A DNA stretch of 64,000 nucleotides from positions 61,053-125,052 of the forward strand of contig JAQGBZ010000180.1 in assembly GCA_034687125.1 (NCBI GenBank), read 5' to 3'. Position 1 is the first letter of the stretch, and each line of letters starts with the position of its first letter. The translations under genes were made by a program, and so were the position numbers. This document shows, one piece after another, positions 1 through 12,100 of the stretch. Origin of the DNA: Neelides folsomi (lineage: Eukaryota > Arthropoda > Collembola > Neelipleona > Neelidae). The notes under the pieces are model-generated. The model did not search any database. It was not told the DNA's origin and saw only the letters and a program-made list of their open reading frames with translations.

Positions 1-599
1 TCATGGATTTGATATTTAAAGATTCATCTTTGTCCTTTGCATTGCTCCTTTCTTATTTTGAGATCATTGATTGTAATTTGGCCTAAGTTTAATCTATATG
101 TTGAATTACAACCTAAACTATTAAGTTGGTTAATTAAACTTAATTATAAAATGTTTACGTCGACAATGTAATGTAAATTAGTCATATTAGTGTGATAATT
201 ATTCCCGAACAACGATGTTAAAATATGTGAAATATTAAGTTGTATTAAATGAAAAGTTAATTATGTTTTGTTTAATTTAATGGTGTTTATGTGAAACGAA
301 TCGAATAAAAAATGATAATTTGTGAAGTTAATAAATAAAGAATTTATTGTTCAAGATCTTATAGCCATCTATGAAGAAGGTTAATTTCACTTGTAATCAT
401 AATTATGTAGTTGTTTTAATACAGAAATGAACCTCGCGCTGCTCTTTGGACTGAGAATGTGAAGAGAAAGAAGTCAAAGGAGGGGAAGGGAGAATTGGAG
501 GAAGTAGAAATGATCATTAATTATTTTTAATAAAGGGAGGAGGAAATGATATAATATATAATAATAGTCTGTTCTGTGGTTGGTAATGAGATGAAGTTT
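1..599. other. AT-rich flank, 3' side of the LC8 gene
   Basis: No convincing coding exon. It should contain the LC8 3' UTR on the minus strand. A TTTATT (minus-strand AATAAA) lies near 350. The rest is AT-rich and without recognised structure. Confidence 0.5.
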
Positions 600-1039
<440 letters not shown>

Positions 1040-1879
1040 CCTCGATTCGGATCTATCAAATAAATCCCAAAAGATGACTTACTTGCCGATAAATTGTCAA
1101 TTTGTCAGGGAATTTAAGGAAATCCTGAGAAAAACCGGCGAATTATGAGTAAATAATAATTTTTAATATAATCAAGTTAAAGGAACTCAACCAGGGGACT
1201 TATTTAAGTGTGCTGAGGGGGAAGGGAAGTCGAATTGTAATTACCTTTGACCCCTGACTTTGAATGGAGTGACAACGGGTGACACCGACGAGCGAGAAAA
1301 TGAGAATTACTTTTTCTCAGATTTTCTCTCTTCCTTTGCTTTCTCGCATGTGCAGGTGGGAATCTCCTTGGAGCGCCAAATCTCCTCTTCCCATTCGCTC
1401 TTTCTTCCAACGAGCTTCTGCCACTCGAAGCTTCTATCAACATGGCGGCTTTCCCTATAAAAATCATCCTTGATGTTTCCCTATAATGACCTCATATGGC
1501 CCCTCTTGGTCTATACCGTATAGCCTTACCATATTAACAATATAGCCTTGCCACATAGCCATATAATATAGCCATACTCTGCCTATTCTCCAATGTGAAA
1601 ACGGATTGGTTATTTGAGGTACTGGAAGTCAGTTGATGCTAAAAGCCGCGCGATTTGAATTTACCATGCTTTTCATGATTTTTTAACACGACTTATTTAA
1701 AGCCGGAAGACAATAATGAAAATTGAGGTAATTGACCTAGGAGCCAGGAGCATTGACTAAATCTTTAAGTATCGAATCTGGTTAGTGTTATAAATTAATA
1801 ATTTTGTTTAATTATTTGTACTATATAGTCATTAATAGTTAATAGTAGTTAATTGTTGATTTATTTGGGGAATATAGCA
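1040..1879. promoter_or_regulatory. Divergent promoter region between LC8 and TBL3
   Basis: The 840 bp between the start codons of two head-to-head housekeeping genes must hold both promoters and 5' UTRs. A locally GC-richer block at about 1200-1450 produces overlapping open frames on both strands that look like no known protein. A short patch of TATAGCC/ATAGCCATA repeats lies at about 1510-1580. No individual factor site is claimed. Confidence 0.55.
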
Positions 1880-4800
1880 ATGTTGAAACAACATTTGCAC
1901 TACTTTGACAATGTCAGGGGAAATGACGGAGGTCAAGGAGATGAACCGGTCGAAGTACTTCCACAAGACAAGATTGAAGATGAGAGAATTAATCCTAAAA
2001 TGAAACAATTGTAAGTGGTATTTAATAGTGATTTTTATATTATTTTATATTGATAGCTGTTTACATTTTACAAAATTGTCTAAAAAGATTATTTACCGTT
2101 TATATTTTTACTTTTATTTACAGTTATAAGCTCAATAACCGGCTTGAAACGTTTTATTCTCATGGACGAATTAAAGTAAGAAGTCACTTCATTAACATAA
2201 TATAATAAAACCATACAAAATAATTAATCTAATCGATTCTATTAAAATTTACTTATTTTGCAGTTTCTCTCTCCTTGCCATTTTGTTTGCCAATGTGGTC
2301 CAGGAATCAAAATCATCTCAACTGTCGAAAAGCTTGTAAAAAAAGAAAACGATCCCGACCAACCCGAAATCAATCCAGATGAAAAAGAGGGAAAGAAAAA
2401 AGAAGCGAAACTCGAAAACTTTGGTGTCATCGCCAAATTGGACTCCGAGTTAGACGAGACCACAACTTTCGATGCATCTTCCTTCACACAAACATTGATC
2501 ACCGCTCATCGCTCAGGAATCATACGGATTTGGAACCTCGGGAACCATAAGGAAGAAAGGATAATTCGATCTTACACAACTCTCCCAATAACTCTGATCG
2601 AAATTGACGAATGGAAAGCAATGGAAGGGAAAAACAATCCAGAGGGAGAAGATGTCAAACCCCCCACAACCCTCATCGACCTTCACCAAGAGAATCGAAG
2701 CCGATTGAGGTGGTTGACCGTGGCAGGGTCAGAAGTGAAGATTTATGAAGAGGGTGGGATAAAAGTTCACAAATCCATGAGAGTTGATTCCGTCCCACTT
2801 CTTGGATTTGCCAAATGGGATGAAGGCGAAGGGTCAGAAAGAGCTTTTGTGGCCGAGAGAAACATTTATGTTTTTTCCAAAGTGAAGGATAATTTTGCCA
2901 AGACCGCCGTATTGGAAGGACATTTATCACAAGTTACAGGATTGGAATTTGGAGTTGATGTCATTGCAAGGTATGATTTTAATTTTAAATATTATCACTA
3001 TTTGTTAAATGTAAATTCTATGAATAATGAATATTTAACTTTAAGGTATAGAGTACTCTTATTGAATTATTTTATTGTTATACTATTTTTAATTATTTTT
3101 ACTTTTTTTATGAATAGTGGCGGAAGAGACAAAGTGTTGATTTTATGGGATAAATTAAGTTTAAAGAAGTTAAAAACAATAGCTGTTTCTGGAGTGGTTG
3201 AGTGTATGGGACTTCTGGGCGTTGGAAAATCCGATTTGTACATTGCACTTGAATCTTCTTCTCAAATCAAACACTTTGACTTAAATAAAAAGCAATTTAC
3301 TCAAGAACCTGTCATCAAACTTGGGGAGCACGAGAAGATCTTAGGCATCAATATAATTGCCCCTTCCTATGTCCAAGATGAATTTCTTCTCCCGACTACT
3401 TCATCTGTCATTTACAGAATGAAAAAGAATTCTACTAGTAAAGAGATTTCGATTGTTAAACAGGTATGGGTTTGATTCAAATATTAATAAAATATTAATA
3501 ATTATTAATTATAAATAGTAATGTTAATTTATCACTTGGAATAAATATCTGTATTTTACTCAATCTCTTAATTTTGGAATTTTTAATTTACAATAAGTCT
3601 TAATTAATTTTTTTTAATTTTTAGTATGTTGGAAGTTTGGGAGAAATTTTAGCCGTTACCTTATGGGAATCTGACAAAGTGGCTATAGCCAACAACACAA
3701 GCACCATCAACATTTATGATATAAAAGAAGGGAGCTTTACTTTTTTGAAAGGTCATTCAGATATTGTGATGTGTCTCGCTGCTAAAGATGCAAGGCTTAT
3801 TTCAGGATCAAAGGTATTATTAAAATAAAATTGTTCAATTCATTGTTAAATTGTGGAAGATTTTAATCTTAATCTTCATTTTATTTTAATAGGACAATAA
3901 AGTAATTGTTTGGTCGGTGAGCTCCAATGAACCACAGTTGATTTTAGATGGACACATTGCATCTGTTACTTCCGTGTACTTTGGGAAAGAATTCGAAATT
4001 TGCTATTCTGTAGGGGAAGACAATTTTTTGAAAAAGTGGAAAAAGAAGAAAAGTATTCGATCGGCTATAGCTCATGATAAGGAAATTCATTCTGTTCATT
4101 TAAACCCCAATTGTTCTCTGGTGAGAATTGGTTAATTATTCAATACGTTCATTAGTTAAAATTGTTTTATTACCTACTTCAATTATTATTTATTTTACAT
4201 TTTATTAAAGTTATTTACCATATTTTCATATGAATTAAGGTCCTGACAAGTTCGAGGGATAAAACAGCCAAAATATGGAATTCCGAAGATCTGAGTTTGG
4301 TTGGAATTTTAAAGGGTCACAAGAAAAGCATTTGGAATGCAAAGTTTTCCCAATGGGATCAACTGGTTGTTACAGCTTCAGCAGATCAGACCATTAAGAT
4401 TTGGAATATCGCAGCAATGGAATGCATCTCTGTAATTTATTTTCACTAAAATAATTTTAAATATAATTTCGTATACTTTATTATTTTAAATTCTAATCTG
4501 ACCAATCTAATAATGTAACTTAACTTATTATAATTAATTTACTAAAGATGATTATGTTTTAATTTTCTAAATTAAAATGCATTTGATTAAACAGACACTT
4601 CAAGGTCATGGGAGTTCGATGCTTCAAGCTGAGTTCATCAACAATGGATTACAAGTGATTTCGAGTTGCAGTGATGGAACTTTCAGTGCCTGGGATTTGA
4701 CTTCCTCCACTTGTATTTCCACACTTGAATGCGGGGATGAGAAAGTGTGGGGTTTGACATCAACTCCAGATGGTTCAACGATCGTCACAGGGACGGCCGA

Positions 4801-5440
4801 TTCGGTCCTTTCTCTTTGGGTGGATGTAACCGAGGAAAGATACAACGATGCAGTAGCAAGGAAGAAGAAAGCAATTGAGGATGATCAGATTCTTGGGAAT
4901 CTATCGAGGAAAAAAGATTATGTAAAACTCTTCACATTGGCCATTCAACTTGATCGGCCATTCGTCCTTTTAAATACAATCAGAGGTTAATTGGCAATTA
5001 TTTTATATTTAAAACTATACTTTTAAATTATACTTTAATTGTATATTTATTGTGTGTTAAACTAGATGCTTATAATTAATGTAAAAATCATTTTTGTATA
5101 ATATTATCTAATGAAAATTTAACAATAAAATTAATAAAATATGTAATTATGTTTAATTATAGAAATGGAAAATGTGGATGAATTGAAGGATGTGATTGTG
5201 ACATTGGGACTTGAGGACAAATGTCGTTTGTTGGACTACATAAGAAAATGGAATAGCAGTACTAAGAGCAGCACGGAAGCTCAAACTCTCCTTTATTTCA
5301 TTTTAGCAACGGCTGATCCAAAGGAACTTTCCTTCCTCTCCACTTCCTCTTTAATCCCCTACACTGAGAAACACTTTAGAAGGGTCGAGAAAGCTCAACA
5401 GCTCATTCCTATTCTCAGGCATATTGCGAAGTTGGATTAG
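1880..5440 (+). CDS. TBL3: U3 snoRNA-associated WD40 protein (transducin beta-like 3 / Utp13), 9 exons, 837 aa
   Basis: A subunit of the UTP-B module of the nucleolar small-subunit processome, needed for early 18S rRNA processing. Exons: 1880..2010, 2124..2175, 2264..2970, 3118..3463, 3625..3813, 3893..4120, 4240..4431, 4595..4985, 5163..5440. All junctions are GT-AG and the frame closes at 2514 nt. The protein shows serial WD40 blades (for example SGGRDKVLILWD, DNKVIVW, DKTAKIW, ADQTIKIW, DGTFSAWDL, ADSVLSLW). It ends in the Utp13-specific helical domain, recognisable in the stretches AVARKKKAIEDDQILGNL, DYVKLFTLAIQLDRP and FRRVEKAQQLIPILRHI. Length compares with about 800 aa in other animals. 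An insertion rich in Lys and Glu after the first blade (around residues 75-95) may be lineage-specific. The start at 1880 is the first ATG in frame with exon 2, so the N-terminus is less certain than the rest. Confidence 0.93.
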
Positions 5441-5902
5441 AAATAGTCAATTTATTACTTTTGATAAAAATGGAATCAATATTGTTATAAATGAATATAA
5501 TGTTATTATTTTTAGGTTATTACAATCAAATATTGTCCTTTATTACTTTATATTTAATATTTACGTTGTATAAATATTTGACCTCCGTATTTAAATATTT
5601 ATTAAAAATGGACTTTCAATGTTAAACCAACTTTTATTTTACATAATAATAAATAATACTGTATAAGTAAAAGTGACATAAAAACATAAACTTGACATTT
5701 TAAACTATTGGCTTATTTATATGTATATTTCAAATTTTTGTTTTATAAATAAAAGTCACAGGTAGTACATTTAATATTTACTTTTGATTTCGATACACAA
5801 TTTACAAATTAACATGGGTAGTTATTTTCTTGAATTTGAGGTCCAAATTAATATACAAAATGTTATTTTTCTTAAAATATAATTTTGAAGATCTACATCT
5901 TT
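5441..5902. other. Convergent 3' ends of TBL3 and the small secreted gene
   Basis: AT-rich spacer with no gene. A plus-strand AATAAA at 5748-5753 is one candidate polyadenylation signal for TBL3; several weaker AT-rich signals lie closer to its stop. Confidence 0.45.
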
Positions 5903-6221
5903 TTAAATTTCGACTTTTGGACTTCTACATAAAATTGGTTCTTTCTTGGGGACGCAAACTGGCTTGAAAGGACATGTGGAAGCTTCACAGTTTGGTTCCG
6001 TTTTCATAATGCACAAGGTCTCATCCCCACATTTAACTTTCATTGTCGTGCAGTTTTCACCAACTTCTAATGAAATTATTTTTAATATTAAACTTTGTTT
6101 AAATATTTTATTTACCTATTTTATCAATAACTATACCTTCTCTTGGTCGAATTAAACTCTTTCCTTGTGCGACTGTAATAACGAGAAATAGTAAAATTGA
6201 AATGTAAATGGATTTGTTCAT
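5903..6221 (-). CDS. Small secreted cysteine-rich protein, 2 exons, 89 aa
   Basis: Exon 1 is 6116..6221 (start 6219-6221) and exon 2 is 5903..6066 (stop 5903-5905), with GT-AG splice sites. An alternative in-phase donor a few codons earlier would shorten the protein slightly. Residues 1-20 form a clear signal peptide (MNKSIYISILLFLVITVAQG). The mature part of about 68 residues contains seven cysteines, spaced as in small extracellular disulfide-rich proteins (NC, KCG, LC, NC, TC, VC, LC). I do not recognise the family. Protease-inhibitor-like or antimicrobial-like folds are possible, but nothing in the sequence decides. Too short per exon to be found by single-exon ORF calling; support comes from the signal peptide, frame continuity and cysteine density. 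Confidence 0.7.
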
Positions 6222-7139
6222 TTTATAAATTTTTTACTATTATTTATGTTAAAATGTGAAGTTAAAATCCTATGGCTGTACTTAATCAAGCTACGTTGTT
6301 AATTTCACCAAATTGGCCTTCCTATTGTTTACTCAAATGAGAGTTAGCGCATATTAATTGTATGCATAGTAAGTAAATACTGAGGTAGTCGACTTTATTT
6401 ATTTTTACTCCAAGGATAGTAAAATAATTAAAACGCTATATGAATAGCTAGGTACATTACATATCTTATTCTTTCCTTAGACTTTATGGTTCATTTGTCA
6501 TTTCATTAGATAGCGTATTCATGAGAGGTGATCTGTCATTTCACATTAAGCATAAATTTCTAATATACTTGGCAGAAGTCGGAATTAGTCATCGTCATCT
6601 TTGCCATCACAAGAAGGATGAGAATAAGTTTAGTGAGTATGTTAATGGAATATAAATTGTGTATTATTGTAGAAAAGTACCATTTAATAGCTTTGTTAAA
6701 TACTACTTTACTGCCATACAAAATAGAAAATAGAATTTAGATTTCCTACGAAAGACAATTTTAGAATAATATTTCAATAATATATTTTGAGTTAGTAGTT
6801 TAATTTCTGTTTTCTATATTCACTAACAAAGTGTTTAATTCAGTTTCATTCTTTAATGGTAAGTGCACAGTTAATAGTTGTACTATTTTTAAATTTTAAC
6901 AAGAGAAGCGTTTTAACTTTTCTGAACAAAAATAAACATGAAACAATTTTGAACAAAAAATTCTTTCTGATACTATTTTTAATATTTACAATTTACATTA
7001 ATATTACTGATTAAATTTAAGACTAAATTATCAAAATTATGAAAATGACTAAATTATTTATAAAGATAATTTTTTTATTAATTAGTGATATGAAGATAGG
7101 AGTTAATTTTTCAAAATATTTCGAAACAAAATACATTGA
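6222..7139. other. Intergenic, no gene seen
   Basis: AT-rich sequence between the secreted gene and the LTR element. It presumably holds the promoter of the minus-strand gene. I found no coding exon, RNA gene or repeat structure. Confidence 0.5.
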
Positions 7140-7143
7140 ATAT
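7140..7143. repeat. Target-site duplication, left copy (ATAT)
   Basis: Matches the 4 bases right after the 3' LTR (15575-15578). Because the surroundings are AT-rich, the exact length (4 or 5 bp) is slightly ambiguous. Confidence 0.7.
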
Positions 7144-7431
7144 TGACGGCACATACTTTAAGGTAAAGTATGTTAATTATAAATTAGGTAAATCAATCGG
7201 TCAACGGACCGATTGATGTGGAAGAAGGATGTTCTTTGTTTCAGCCCCATTATTCCTCTGAGCGTCGAACATACCAGTTCGACCATAAGTTACTCTCAAA
7301 GTGAGAAACTCCTTTAAGTTGTGAATAAACCCTCGTTATTGTTTATTACTTTAAATCCCTTTTCTTATTATTGACACCAAGTTCATCAGGTTATTTATAA
7401 GTGCATAACAATCATTAAATCTACTTCCACA
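7144..7431 (+). repeat. 5' long terminal repeat (288 bp)
   Basis: Identical by eye to 15287-15574. It starts TGACGG and ends CCACA. It contains AATAAA within GTGAATAAACCC (about 7322-7332), a likely polyadenylation signal for the element. Two consecutive perfect hairpins lie in its first 75 bp: 10-bp arms at 7151-7160/7164-7173 and 11-bp arms at 7192-7202/7207-7217. Confidence 0.95.
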
Positions 7432-8100
7432 AAAGGTGTCGGATCTAAATCCCTGGTTTCCCATTCCATAAGTGAAGAGTTCCGATTTTCTAGAGGAAAA
7501 TTGAAGGTGGAAAGTGATTTTTTAATTGTGGAAACAAGGTTTCCAAGTCGGACAAAGTGTCAATTTTCGTGTCTTCTTACGGAGAAGAAGGTGGCAGTTG
7601 CCAAGAGACCATTCCTCTTGCTGCCAAGCGAAAAAACCCCTATAAAACCGATGATTCGGTGAAAGAGGGAACAAAGAAAAATAAGTTTTCTTTGTGTGAG
7701 AGATAGGCAAAGTAGCCAGATTGAAAACCTCTCAAATTATTCACGAGGCTTTGAAGAGGAGTCGAGAGAATAACCAATACATTGTTGTATTGGGTGAGCA
7801 AGGGAGCCGAGGAAAGTTCATAAACCTAATTAGTTTATTAGTAAGAAACAAAGGAAACGTTTACTTACACCTTGTTCATGCTAACACATGTTAAAATTAA
7901 CATAGAGTTTTCGGGATAATATTAAAATTCAAATCCGTATAAAGAGTACATAGTACATACATACATAAGTATAAAAGTACATAAAGATAATAAATTTATA
8001 CAGTATACATACATAAGTACATTGTAAATACACAAGTATAAAGCACATACATAAGAATAAAAGTATACCTGTATAGCCGTTCTTATTTAATACAGCGATC
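7432..8100 (+). promoter_or_regulatory. Retrotransposon leader with candidate primer binding site
   Basis: Untranslated leader between LTR and gag. The stretch 7435-7453, starting GGTGTCGG three bases after the LTR, sits where a primer binding site is expected. Its GGTGTC start resembles Leu-tRNA-type sites, but the tRNA is not assigned with confidence. A TACATA-rich low-complexity run at about 7945-8070 precedes gag. Confidence 0.5.
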
Positions 8101-9186
8101 ATGGATCCTGATAAATTAAAGAACGAGCTCGAGAAATATAAAAAAGCTTATAGTGAAAATACGTCAAAAATTAATGCATTAGAACAAGAGCTTATTAAGA
8201 CAAAAGCAGAGTATGATGCCTTTAAAGCAATGGTAGAGCTTGCTGAAAAGAAGGCTATGGAGGAAAAGGAACCTCAATTCTCCGATGATGAGGATACTAA
8301 AAATAATGTGAAAATGGTAAACCGCACCTGTTCCATTAATGATGCTTTAGCTATCCTTAATAAGTTTGACGGATTAGAAGATGTGGACGAATATTTTAAT
8401 TATCTCGAGGAGGAATTAATCAACATCAATTTCACGAAGAAATAGTGTTTAGTCAACTTTGACAAGTTGATGGATAAAGCAGCAAGCAGCTGGTGGTTCT
8501 CAATGAAGACAGGCATTCTTAAGAAATGCAGAGCAGCGAAGTCAAACAATGAGGTTAACGCTGTTTGGGAGGAACTTAAAAAAAACATGGGAGCTTTCTT
8601 TGATTCAAAGGCAAGAGCTAGGTCGGCTCGCGCTATGAATAGCCAATTAAAGTTCAAAGTAGATGAGAACCCACAAACATATGTAAGCGAAAAGCTTAAA
8701 ATTTTTGAGATGATGGATTCAAGAATGAGTGTTGAAAGAAAAATTGAACTCATTATTCAGGGTGTTCCACATGAAATGCAAGAGGCATTAATCATGCATG
8801 GCTTTTCAACAGTTGGACAGTTACTAACTGCACTTTTTAATGTTACTCACTGGAGAACAATGGCTGGTCAAAATTTAAGGAGAAACCAAACCGGAAGTTC
8901 AAATAACTCATTTGCTGACGCTCCATTTGAGAACATTAAAGCAATGAGAAACAGGGGTTTCCAGCAAAAAGGCAAGAAGCTTTCATACCAATCCGAGAGA
9001 AAGGATGGTGGAAAGTTGAAATTCACCGGAATTTGTTTCAAATGTGACCGAGTGGGCCACAAGGCTCTGGATTGTTTTGCCAAGAAAAAGGCTAATGGCA
9101 AGCCTATCGAGGAAAAGAAGTCACATGAGAAGGCTAAAGCTTTGAAGACTGAGTCCGAAGGTCATGTTGACTGGGAGGAAAACTAA
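8101..9186 (+). pseudogene. gag: Retrotransposon gag with one CCHC zinc knuckle, interrupted by an in-frame TAG
   Basis: Structural capsid/nucleocapsid polyprotein of the LTR element. Reading starts at ATG 8101. A coiled-coil-prone N-terminus (about residues 1-75) is followed by an in-frame TAG at 8443-8445, after which the same frame continues open to TAA at 9184-9186. The downstream part carries the retrotransposon gag signature around SSWWFSM and WEELKKNM, and ends with a basic region and a CX2CX4HX4C knuckle (CFKCDRVGHKALDC). About 361 codons overall. The frame is otherwise undamaged, so TAG is either a single nonsense change or a readthrough codon. The pol frame is -1 relative to gag and first becomes open at 9171, so fusion would require slipping within 9171-9186. 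I annotate it as interrupted because I cannot tell which applies. Confidence 0.85.
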
Positions 9187-12100
9187 CAAGGCATGATTCA
9201 AAGAAATCTGTAAGCCCAACGTTAAAGTCTAAACAAGATTTAGCTGGGCAGAAGCAACCTGCCGTATCAAAGCATAATGTAAATACATTTGCAGTTAGAG
9301 TTAAAGACCTTAAAGTTCTTTCAAAGGAAAAGAATGTAAATAAAGATATCTACCGAGAATCTTTAAAGTCTTTACGTCTAACAAATGAGTATCATTCTTT
9401 TAGAAAAAGCGATGAACTAAAGAGCCTGTACAACTCTAAAGTTCAAAAGAATAAAACTAAAGTGAATGTAGTGAAAGAAAAGAATTCTAGACTCTTCTCT
9501 CTTTCATTAAAAAGTCAAGCTATAACTGATAGCGTGGCGTGTAACGTCGAGACTGACGAGTCCGAGTACACAAAGATTAATAATATGATGTATGAAAAAA
9601 AATTCTCACATTATAGAAAAGTTAGAACTTCACTAAAAGCCATAGTGAAGGTTGGAAATCAAAAGTATGAAGCGTTAGTGGACACTGGTGCCACCGTTTC
9701 CGGAATTTCCAAGAAGACGTTAGAGTCGATGCGACCAAATGTTCATAAGATTAGCACATGTACACCGTTTAGCGTTGTGACATCTGTTGAAAAAGACGAT
9801 GATGAGACTCGAGTCAATAATGAAATTGAAGTAGTCATACGTGTTAATGGGCATGAAATGCTATGGCGATTTTACGTCATTAACAATCTAAGCGAAGAGA
9901 TCATCTTGGGCTTAGATTGGTTGGATGAATATGCAGTTCAACTGGGTTGTCGAACTAGATCTGTAAGAATTGGACTAGATACCAAGGAAAATGAGCGAAA
10001 AATCTCATTTAATGATAAAAAGAAGAATTCAAAAGAAAATGAATCATTTATCAAAGATAACCAAGAGAATAAAGTCATTGAGTCATTCATTGAAAAAGAT
10101 GATAAACCATTAAATGATTTTATGAAAATCAAAAGAAAATTGAGTCAAGTAGGCCTAAAAATCAAGAAGATTGAAGCCGATGGAAACTGTATGTTTCGTA
10201 GCATTGCAGACCAACTGGAGGGTTCAAGTGCGAATCATAGGAGCTATCGAAAGAGGATAGTAAAGAATATTTGGGAAAATCGCGAATATTATGAAGAATT
10301 TTGCGAAGAGAGATTTATCCCTTACATTAACCGAATGAAAACAGAAGGAGAATGGGGAGATGAAATGTGTCTCGCCTCCTGCTCCAAACTTTATGGAATA
10401 GCAATAGCTGTTCATGCACCGGAATATACAAAAGTTATATATCCGGAGAAAGGCTTGAAAGAATCCGCAAAGAGAGAGATTCATTTAGCTTTCTATAATT
10501 CTCATTATGAAAGTGTTAGAGAGAAAAACACTAATGATTTCGATCCAAATGACTCAAGAATTTATATCAAGAGCTTGAAATTTGAATCTGTAATTCGAAG
10601 GAATGATGCTAAAGTAAAAAGTCTTTGCATATATGAAAGAAATTCAGTAAGAATAAATAAAAGTATAGTAGTAGATCCTATGGCATTAACAAGAGTTAAA
10701 TTGAAGTTCAATCAAGAGAATGCTGATGTTTTAATTGAAGCATCAGAATTGGAAAATGGAGTACGAATTGGAAATTCAGTGGCTAAAGTGAAAGAATACT
10801 TAGCTAGTACTTACATTTTAAATGGAAATAATTATCCAATTAAATTAAATTCAGGGATGATTATAGGAACTTATGAAATCCTGAACGAACAAAGTTTTAT
10901 TTTGGATGAGCCAAATAATTCTGTAAAGTTTAAAACCCTGAATGTTGAAAAAGACGTTCAGTCGAAACTTAATATTTCTCCAAGACTGAATGAATCAGAA
11001 AGAGAGAAATTATCTAAATTATTAAATGAATTTAAAGACGTTTTTGCTATGTCTAATAAAGAAATAACCAGAACTCATTTAATGAAACAAAGAATCGACA
11101 CAGGAGATGCCGAGCCTGTTTATGTTCCTCCAAGGCGAGTAAGTTACCCTGAGAGGCAAATAATCAAACAAAAATGCGAAGAAATGGAAAGGGATGGAAT
11201 AATAAGAAAATCCAATTCTCCCTGGTCCGCTCCTATTCTTTTAGTGAAGAAGAAGGATGGCGAAAGACGTTTTTGTAATGATTTTCGTTGGACAAACAAA
11301 GTGATTGTCAAAGACAAATATCCGTTACCAAGAATCGACGACGCTTTGGACCGATTGGCGGGATCGAGATATTTTTCTGGGATGGACCAAATCTCAGGAT
11401 TTTGGCAAATGGAGATCGAAGAGGAAGATAAAAAGAAAACTTCTTTCGTTACTCCAGACGGACAGTACGAGTACAATGTGACCCCGTTTGGGTTGGTTTC
11501 CTCTCCGAACGCCTATTGTCGTTTGATTGACTTAGCATTGGGTCATTTAAAATGGTCGACAATACTATGTTATTTGGATGACATCAATGTGTTTTCAGAA
11601 ACATTTGAAGAACATTTAATTAGACTTAGGAAAGTCTTTGAAGCTTTGAGAGTAGCTTCTTTAAAATTGAAATTGGACAAATGTTCATTCGGATACGATT
11701 CTTTAATTTTCCTCGGGCATAAAGTGTCCGAAAAGGGAATTGAAGTAAATCCAGCGAAGGTTGAAGCAATAAGAAAGTTTCCCAAGCCATTAAACTTCAA
11801 AGACGTTAAAAGTTTTCTTGGTCTTTGTTCGTATTATAGGAAATTTATTAAAAATTTCTCATGCAAGGTTAAAGCATTAAATGAAATAAGTAAGAACAAA
11901 GAATCATTTAAATGGGGTTCAGAGGAAAACGAGTGTTTTGAAAAAATGAAGATCATTCTCTCTGAGGCCCCAGTTCTTGCATTTCCTATTGATAATGGAG
12001 AATATACTATACGTACAGACGCAAGTGGCTATGGAATTGGTTATACATTAAACCAGATGCAAAACGGGCAATTAAAAGTAATAGCTTATGGATGGCGTAC

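Noticed and set aside
1204-1473. Overlapping open frames upstream of LC8
   Set aside because: Same reason: GC-richer promoter block with frames open on both strands and no recognisable protein.
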